From Komagataeibacter kakiaceti JCM 25156 (GTDB lineage: Bacteria; Pseudomonadota; Alphaproteobacteria; Acetobacterales; Acetobacteraceae), in assembly GCF_000613305.1 (NCBI RefSeq), contig NZ_BAIO01000017.1, positions 1 to 17,096 of the forward strand: a stretch of DNA of 17,096 nt. Reading direction: 5' to 3'. Made by a program: the position numbers and the translations under genes. Under the pieces are notes generated by a model that was not told the DNA's origin, made no database searches, and saw nothing but the letters and a program-made list of their open reading frames with translations. Each line of letters opens with the position of its first letter. Position 1 is the stretch's first letter. This document shows positions 12,343 through 17,096 of the stretch, piece after piece.

Positions 12343-12378
12343 CGAAAAAACACATACCTAGATCTAGATAGGGGAACG

Positions 12379-14883
12379 TCACTCATCGTCACCCCCCATG
12401 ATCGTGCTGCCGATGACATAGACACGTGATCTGCCCATGTCGGGAAGACGTACGGACTGCGACATGCGCCCTGATTGATCTGGCAGAAGGTAACCCGCAC
12501 CACATAGCGCACGGGCGGCCCGCTTGGCATCCAGACCCTTGCACACCTCCTTACGGAACATCTCGGGCAACATCAGGTATTGCCATTGGTCACCTTCTGG
12601 CGTGCCGATACGCCGTTTGAATCCGACACGGTAATTGGTGCGGATGTTTTCGTTGGCGACCATCTCACCTTCGGTTCCAGGACCGAGATTGGTGAAGCGG
12701 CTTTCGCCATGTTCCTCGATAAAGGCCCGCACCTGTTCGATAGCCTGCTTGTCTTCGGTCGCGCCGGCTCCCCCGCGTTCGGACAACCATGAGCGGAAAC
12801 AGGCGCCGGCTGCATCAAATGCTTCACCCTGCCGCCACGGCAAAACACCGTACTGAGTGGCCAGTTCTCCACCAGTAGCAACCAGAGCGAACCGGGCTGC
12901 AACGCTTCTAACTTGTCCATCTGCTCCGTCCGGCAGAAACGCGGTCGAGAACTTCTGGCGCATTCCCTTGATGGCTTTGTCCAGCTCATCAGGAGCCATG
13001 CTCCGGTCCCGTGTGAGATGAGTCAGGAACGCCGGAGCGGCCGTGCCATACCAGGTCCTCGACGCGACCCGCAGATGGTCTGCCAATGCGCCGGCAGTTT
13101 CCATTCCATGCAGTTTCTCGAATATTCCCATGCTCGCACCAGCATCGGCTGACACATTGACCAGGCGCACTTCCTGTCCTGCCATCACGCGCTTCCCGGC
13201 TTCACCCATCTTGGCGGCTAAGGTGATTTCCCCGGTTGAGAGGAAAAAGACGCGCCACGTTTTGCGGGTACGGGATGTTCCTGATCGGCCGGCCCGCATC
13301 TTTCCGGTGTTATTGGCCAGCATATAGATGATGTCGCCTACTTCACGACTGTCTGCCTGACCCATCTCATCTAGGATGAGCACCGTGTCAGAGGTCTCAG
13401 ATGCAACTCCCTCCAGGCCATTGGCAGTGCCACGCCATGCCCTGACCATTCCATCTCGATCGCCACGCCCCCACACGCTACCAGCCATATAGGCTGCGGT
13501 GGACTTCCCCGACTGTGCCTTGCCGACCAAGTGCAGGCCACCAGACTGTTCGCTGGCAATATCTAGCAAGGGACCAGCAAAGGCAGCTGAGATGGACAGC
13601 GCTAAGCGACTGTTCCCCTCAGCATAGGAGGCTACCTCTCTCTGCCAGTCTTCCAGGGTGCCAGCCCTTGCAAACTCTTTCCCGATGGCGGCTCGGGTTG
13701 ACTGGAACACGACGGAGCGTGCGCCTTCTCCCATCGTATCGCCGTTTGGGAGAATGAAGGCAGTTCCACTGGCGGTCTTATGCCATCCAGACCGATCGAC
13801 ACAGCGCAGCCGTGTTTTGGTTTTGACGCTGGCAATGAACTGGCGGAGATGGCGGACGGCCGAGATAGAGCAATCCAGGCCCGCATCCGTCAGTTCACCG
13901 GCGATTTCTTTTCCGTCTCCGTGGACCAGCTTCTTGGGGATAGCCCACTGATGCAGCCGGTTATCCCGATCTTCCCACCGGATCAAAAGCCCCCATGCCA
14001 AGCCTGTTCCATCATTGGTCTCAGCTACCACCTCGAATGGGGCCGCAACCCAGATTGGAGATGGCGGCAGATCGCCTGTTGCATCAGGCAGGAAGTACAG
14101 ACCGTGGCGGTTCATATAGTAGCCGTTGGGCATTTCCACGTTGGGCGCGGCAGGCTTCGCATGTTCCAGAAAGGAGCGCAGCACCACCACGGGCAACACT
14201 TCCTGATCCTGTGTCATTGCGTCAGGCAGCTCGTCCGCTAAGTCCCAGCCAGACGGCAGGCCGACCGGCAATTGGACCATACGAATGTCGCTGGCCTTGG
14301 TACCACGCAACAGGATGATCGCTTTGTCTGCCCAGGAGATGCCTGCTTCGTCATTGTCGGGCCAGATCGTGACATTACGACCGGCTAGCGCAGACCAGTC
14401 GTTGTTCTCAGCCGCCTTGCTGCCTCCCTGGGAGGTTATGACGACAAAATCAGGGAACAGGATTGCCGCGGCATCTGCGGTCTTTTCCCCTTCAACAAGC
14501 AAGACACGGGCATCAGGGTCATTGGCCAGGCGGTCGAGGCCATAAAGCGGGAGTGGTTTGCGACCCTGTTTCATGTGCCAACCGGTTTCGTCGCGCTGAC
14601 GTCCACTCCTGTCCGTCCAAACGCGGTGACCATAGGAATAGGGAAAGACCTCCTTGCGGCCATCTTCCCGGTCAAATCGGACACGTGCACACAGGGGGCG
14701 TCCCTTGGCATCCCGGTAGATCCACATGCCTGAGGCCTTGGACGGCATTTTCGGGTCATGTGGAGCTGGTGAAATGGGATTCCATGTTCCAGATGCCGTG
14801 ATTGTCGTAGGGATGTTTGTGTTCTGTTCCTGTGCAGACAAAGGGGCAAAGGGTTCCTGCAGGGAAGCGGCCAGAAGATTCAT
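12379..14883 (-). CDS. Toprim-DUF927 primase-helicase, satellite/plasmid replication protein
   Basis: The product has 834 residues. Residues 127-190 form a Toprim domain: VLLVEGEKTADAA (Glu131) and VTIWPDNDEAG (Asp176, Asp178). Residues from about 275 to 560 are the DUF927 helicase-like ATPase with Walker A GKAQSGKST (454-462) and Walker B VLILDEM (501-507). A C-terminal helical part (about 620-834) may bind the origin. Toprim makes RNA primers and DUF927 unwinds; such fusions replicate phage satellites, prophages and plasmids. It starts inside the stop of the 100-residue primase-like gene (overlap at 14880-14883), which probably supplies the missing N-terminal part. The iteron array follows it. 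Confidence 0.9.
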   Translation of the reverse strand: MNLLAASLQEPFAPLSAQEQNTNIPTTITASGTWNPISPAPHDPKMPSKASGMWIYRDAKGRPLCARVRFDREDGRKEVFPYSYGHRVWTDRSGRQRDETGWHMKQGRKPLPLYGLDRLANDPDARVLLVEGEKTADAAAILFPDFVVITSQGGSKAAENNDWSALAGRNVTIWPDNDEAGISWADKAIILLRGTKASDIRMVQLPVGLPSGWDLADELPDAMTQDQEVLPVVVLRSFLEHAKPAAPNVEMPNGYYMNRHGLYFLPDATGDLPPSPIWVAAPFEVVAETNDGTGLAWGLLIRWEDRDNRLHQWAIPKKLVHGDGKEIAGELTDAGLDCSISAVRHLRQFIASVKTKTRLRCVDRSGWHKTASGTAFILPNGDTMGEGARSVVFQSTRAAIGKEFARAGTLEDWQREVASYAEGNSRLALSISAAFAGPLLDIASEQSGGLHLVGKAQSGKSTAAYMAGSVWGRGDRDGMVRAWRGTANGLEGVASETSDTVLILDEMGQADSREVGDIIYMLANNTGKMRAGRSGTSRTRKTWRVFFLSTGEITLAAKMGEAGKRVMAGQEVRLVNVSADAGASMGIFEKLHGMETAGALADHLRVASRTWYGTAAPAFLTHLTRDRSMAPDELDKAIKGMRQKFSTAFLPDGADGQVRSVAARFALVATGGELATQYGVLPWRQGEAFDAAGACFRSWLSERGGAGATEDKQAIEQVRAFIEEHGESRFTNLGPGTEGEMVANENIRTNYRVGFKRRIGTPEGDQWQYLMLPEMFRKEVCKGLDAKRAARALCGAGYLLPDQSGRMSQSVRLPDMGRSRVYVIGSTIMGGDDE

Positions 14884-15182
14884 GATGCGTCCCCCAATCC
14901 AAGCATGTCCGAAAGACGTGCCGCAGCCTCCAGCTGGCGCAGGTTGAAAAGGTAGGCGGCAAGAGAGACGGGGTCTCCACCACGGTCACCTGTCGCGAAA
15001 TCAGCCCACCGGCCAGTATTCATGTTGATCTTGAATGAACCCGGGTGCTCATCGCCCCGGCGCGGATTGCGGGCAACCCACTCGTGACCAGTCAGCTTCC
15101 CGTCTGGAAGCCACCTGGAGAGGATTGCGGGCAGTGCAGTCAGGGCAGCACGATTGATACGCTGGAAATCAATGCGTTCCAT
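14880..15182 (-). CDS. Primase N-terminal-like partner without zinc ligands
   Basis: The product has 100 residues. GHEWVARNPRRGDEHPGSFK, then NTGRWADFATGDRGGDPVSL and AAYLFNLRQLEAAARL, match the DNA-recognition part found at the start of CHC2-type primases and DUF927 replicases. The cysteines of the CHC2 zinc finger are absent; there is no Cys at all in the protein. It is encoded directly before, and coupled to, the Toprim-DUF927 protein and is likely its split-off N-terminal module. Its start shares a base with the upstream stop (TGATG at 15180-15184). Confidence 0.75.
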   Translation of the reverse strand: MERIDFQRINRAALTALPAILSRWLPDGKLTGHEWVARNPRRGDEHPGSFKINMNTGRWADFATGDRGGDPVSLAAYLFNLRQLEAAARLSDMLGLGDAS

Positions 15183-15763
15183 CAGTGCATGGTCTCCACG
15201 ATTGGCTGCTCTTCACCATTTTCGGGAGCCATGAGCATGAAAGGCATCAGTTTCTTGGAATATGACAACCGCTCTAACCACATGGTGATATGAGGCAGGG
15301 AAGTCTCAATCAGCAGGAGACGGCCACAATCACGAGTGAGATTGAGAATGGCCTCATAATCGGAAGAGCGTTCATGCTGGGCATGGATAACGACGAAACG
15401 GGCCCATGCCAGGATCCGTCGAAGATCATCGAAATCTTGAGGTCGCTCTTTGCCTGGTTCATTGGCCGATAGAAAGGTGATGGACGGGACGCCGCATGCG
15501 CGGAGATCCTTGAGGGGCATTTTCCCCCGATTATCCGCGCCAAGCATGGCTATTTCGCCTCGAGCTACGGCCTGAAACAAGATGGCCCGCTCATGCAATC
15601 CCGCTACCTGGAGCGCGTTGATAATCTCTGGCACTTCGGTAGTACGGATACGGTTAAGAGTCCAATTATCAGCCATAAAAAGCCGCACAGGTCCTTTGGA
15701 ATAGGGCATGCATGACCCATCGGAGACGCACGTCTGGCGCCCGCGCTTTTTCTTGCTCGGCAT
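15182..15763 (-). CDS. Hypothetical protein of the primase operon
   Basis: The product has 193 residues and is the first gene of the three-gene replication operon, overlapping the next start by one base. It starts with a basic stretch (MPSKKKRGRQ), then has alternating helices and strands: TEVPEIINALQVAGLHERAI, ITFLSANEPGKERPQDFDDL, ARFVVIHAQHERSSDYEAIL, GRLLLIETSLPHITMWLERL. The strand-helix alternation suggests a Rossmann-like or Toprim-like fold, but I do not recognise a family. The coupling suggests a replication or regulatory role. ATGs at residues 19 and 30 are alternative starts; the ribosome binding site for 15763 is weak. Confidence 0.65.
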   Translation of the reverse strand: MPSKKKRGRQTCVSDGSCMPYSKGPVRLFMADNWTLNRIRTTEVPEIINALQVAGLHERAILFQAVARGEIAMLGADNRGKMPLKDLRACGVPSITFLSANEPGKERPQDFDDLRRILAWARFVVIHAQHERSSDYEAILNLTRDCGRLLLIETSLPHITMWLERLSYSKKLMPFMLMAPENGEEQPIVETMH

Positions 15764-15848
15764 ACTATGTCTCTACTTATGCGGTATTTTCAGATGGACG
15801 GGCCGGTAAGGAAGTAGGTACACTTGCCAACGTCTAAATGGCATAGGG

Positions 15849-15888
15849 TCGCCGGTCCGCATGGGGTTGTGGGCCGGCGATTTTTATT
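15849..15888 (+). terminator. Hairpin followed by a T-run on the plus strand
   Basis: TCGCCGGTCC (15849-15858) pairs with GGGCCGGCGA (15871-15880; one T-G pair), followed by TTTTT and ATT. On the plus strand this is a standard intrinsic terminator. All neighbouring genes are on the minus strand, so it would stop an antisense transcript; on the minus strand it is a hairpin just after the AlpA-like stop codon. Confidence 0.5.
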
Positions 15889-16147
15889 CAGTGCTTCTCT
15901 GCATCATCCCCCGGCGCAGAACCGACGGTAGGCTGTCGATGAAGGCAAGCAGGCTGGATGAATCAACGAACATGTGTTTCCCCAGCCTAAAGCGCCGTAT
16001 TTTTCCTTCATCGGCATATCTACGGATTATATCGGCTGACAGGCCAAAGACTGCCGGGGCCCTGTGCATGGGGACTGATACAGGCAGTCCTTGGCGGGGA
16101 TCCAGTTTCCGCAGTTCGGGAGAGTAAATCGGCTGCAAGGCGTTCAT
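15884..16147 (-). CDS. AlpA/excisionase-like HTH regulator
   Basis: The product has 87 residues. Residues 28-75 (APAVFGLSADIIRRYADEGK, then IRRFRLGKHMFVDSSSLLAF) form a MerR/AlpA-type winged helix: helix-turn-helix, a basic wing with RLGKHMFVD, and a final helix. Such proteins act as excisionases or switch satellite genes on, and sit upstream of primase genes in P4-like elements as here. A GGGA lies near the start. A 6-bp dyad (16168-16184) lies 21 bp upstream and may be its operator. Confidence 0.8.
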   Translation of the reverse strand: MNALQPIYSPELRKLDPRQGLPVSVPMHRAPAVFGLSADIIRRYADEGKIRRFRLGKHMFVDSSSLLAFIDSLPSVLRRGMMQRSTE

Positions 16148-16167
16148 GGATAAGTCCCTATGCTGGA

Positions 16168-16184
16168 CAACGCGATGTGCGTTG
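16168..16184. promoter_or_regulatory. Dyad upstream of the AlpA-like gene
   Basis: CAACGC and GCGTTG are perfectly complementary across 5 bases, 21 bp upstream of the ATG. It may be an operator or a leader hairpin. Confidence 0.35.
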
Positions 16185-16230
16185 CTGGGACCATTTATTA
16201 ATCACACAATTTCAAATAATAAAAACACAT

Positions 16231-16276
16231 CAAATAGGCATTTCCTGGAAACTTATGGTCGGAAAATGCCTATTTG
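16231..16276 (-). terminator. Terminator of the 16297-17040 gene
   Basis: CAAATAGGCATTT (16231-16243) is mirrored by AAATGCCTATTTG (16264-16276), a perfect 13-bp stem with a 20-base loop. On the minus strand it is followed by ATGTGTTTTTATTATT. It starts 20 bases after the stop of the upstream minus-strand gene and separates it from the AlpA-like gene. Confidence 0.6.
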
Positions 16277-16296
16277 TTGGACGGATTTGCATACAA

Positions 16297-17040
16297 TCAA
16301 GAGAATGGAAGTAGGCAATGGAAATATCTCGGGAATACTTTTCCTTCCCACCGTTCTCTTAAAGATTTAGTTTTTGAAAACTTTTCTATTTGTTTGTATA
16401 TTAAAAATATACGAAAATCATTATATAAATTATCAAGCTCTTCTGATGATAAATTGCTTGTTGAAAGCTCAGTGCATCTAAAATTAACAAATTCTATAAA
16501 ATTTTTCTTTGAGTTTTCTAGTTGTAATTTTTTTAATTTGAAGTCGTTATCAAGATAACTTTCTGTTTGCACATCGTCTATATCAATAGAGAAAAGCCCT
16601 TTCTCTTCATCTTCTCCCCGAGTCATGGATATAGAAGAATAATTCCTAGAGAAGTGACCATGCAACGCGACATTTACTAAAAGATTGGCGTATTCTTCAA
16701 AGCCATATTCTTTTATTTCTTCTAGCTGCTTTCTTAATTTTCTTATTATTGTTTTTTTTGTGACAGAGAAAATGCCTGCTTGGTATATTTCTTCTGCTAC
16801 AGGCAAAGCACATTCGCTCAGGGTTTCTTCTGTGAAGAGATAGCGATCATAGGCAACCGCTATCCATTTGAGGGGAAGGTTTTCCCGGACGCGCCCCTTG
16901 CCCCGCTTAGGCATAGCTTCAAAAATACGTCTAAGGCAGCTTTCTCCATGATCGGCCACAAGAGAGCGAGCAATTTGCTTATCATGGAGGGATAATTTCT
17001 CGAGCCACTCTGGCAAAGTGCTGTCTTCTGATTTGCTCAT
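16297..17040 (-). CDS. Unknown AT-rich protein
   Basis: The product has 247 residues and starts at 17040 with GGAGAT six bases upstream. The first third (PEWLEKLSLHDKQIARSLVA, then NLPLKWIAVAYDRYLF) is close in base use to neighbouring genes. The last two thirds are markedly AT-rich and Lys/Asn/Leu-rich (LKKLQLENSKKNFIEFVNF), suggesting separate origin or recombination within the gene. It is mostly helical, without a leader or membrane segment. It has its own terminator and stands alone ahead of the replication genes, a common position for cargo such as defence genes, but no family is recognised. Confidence 0.65.
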   Translation of the reverse strand: MSKSEDSTLPEWLEKLSLHDKQIARSLVADHGESCLRRIFEAMPKRGKGRVRENLPLKWIAVAYDRYLFTEETLSECALPVAEEIYQAGIFSVTKKTIIRKLRKQLEEIKEYGFEEYANLLVNVALHGHFSRNYSSISMTRGEDEEKGLFSIDIDDVQTESYLDNDFKLKKLQLENSKKNFIEFVNFRCTELSTSNLSSEELDNLYNDFRIFLIYKQIEKFSKTKSLRERWEGKVFPRYFHCLLPFS

Positions 17041-17096
17041 GCATATCTCCGCAATATGAGACCCGCAGTTTGAGTTGGGGCAGTAGGAGCGGAGTT

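Noticed and set aside
12055..12530. Proteins with FHVFHVF, EHVEHVE or VPRVPR repeats across the iterons
   Set aside because: They are translations of the stop-free 9-bp repeats in different frames, lacking ribosome binding sites and family features.

Overview
The window looks like accessory DNA (plasmid or integrated mobile element) from an alphaproteobacterium, most likely an acetic acid bacterium (Acetobacteraceae). This rests on the style of the proteins (XRE and HTH regulators, HicAB, DUF4160/DUF2442, small Tat-leader-like paralogs, Toprim/DUF927 primase-helicase) and on the absence of housekeeping genes. The organism call is inference.

Region 1 (about 52-1749, minus strand) is a chain of five small, mostly 4-bp-overlapping genes. 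Three of them are diverged paralogs of one unknown family. A divergent XRE regulator (1860-2158) and an HTH protein (2358-2956) follow; both are broken by one missing base.

Region 2 (about 2980-7010) is a plus-strand run of maintenance-type genes: DUF4160/DUF2442, a shortened HicA with HicB, and a ribbon-helix-helix protein with a nuclease-like partner. A minus-strand serine resolvase with a res-like site closes it. These genes are separated by four arrays of a 7-bp near-palindrome (consensus GT[C/A]TG[A/C]C) placed every 21 bp, two helical turns. A fifth, short array lies inside the first gene of region 1. I know of no named family of such repeats; they are the most striking feature here.

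Region 3 (about 7134-8900) is mostly non-coding, with an isolated phage-tail-like gene (7703-8452). It holds a nested inverted-repeat structure of about 140 nt (7222-7361). It also holds an overlooked 30-residue membrane peptide (7464-7556) whose strong ribosome binding site is locked in a hairpin, and a short upstream reading frame ends in that hairpin.

Region 4 (about 8899-17040, minus strand) resembles a P4-like satellite or integrative element. It has an unknown AT-rich gene, an AlpA-like regulator, a primase operon ending in a Toprim-DUF927 primase-helicase, a 9-bp iteron array (GTGTTCCAC), a small TubC-like protein, a tyrosine integrase, and an RHH / small basic protein / coiled-coil operon closed by an intrinsic terminator.

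Four genes are each restored to full length by adding a single base inside a short homopolymer (A, A, C and T runs). Together these suggest either assembly undercalls or shared decay, so 'pseudogene' calls here should be treated cautiously.
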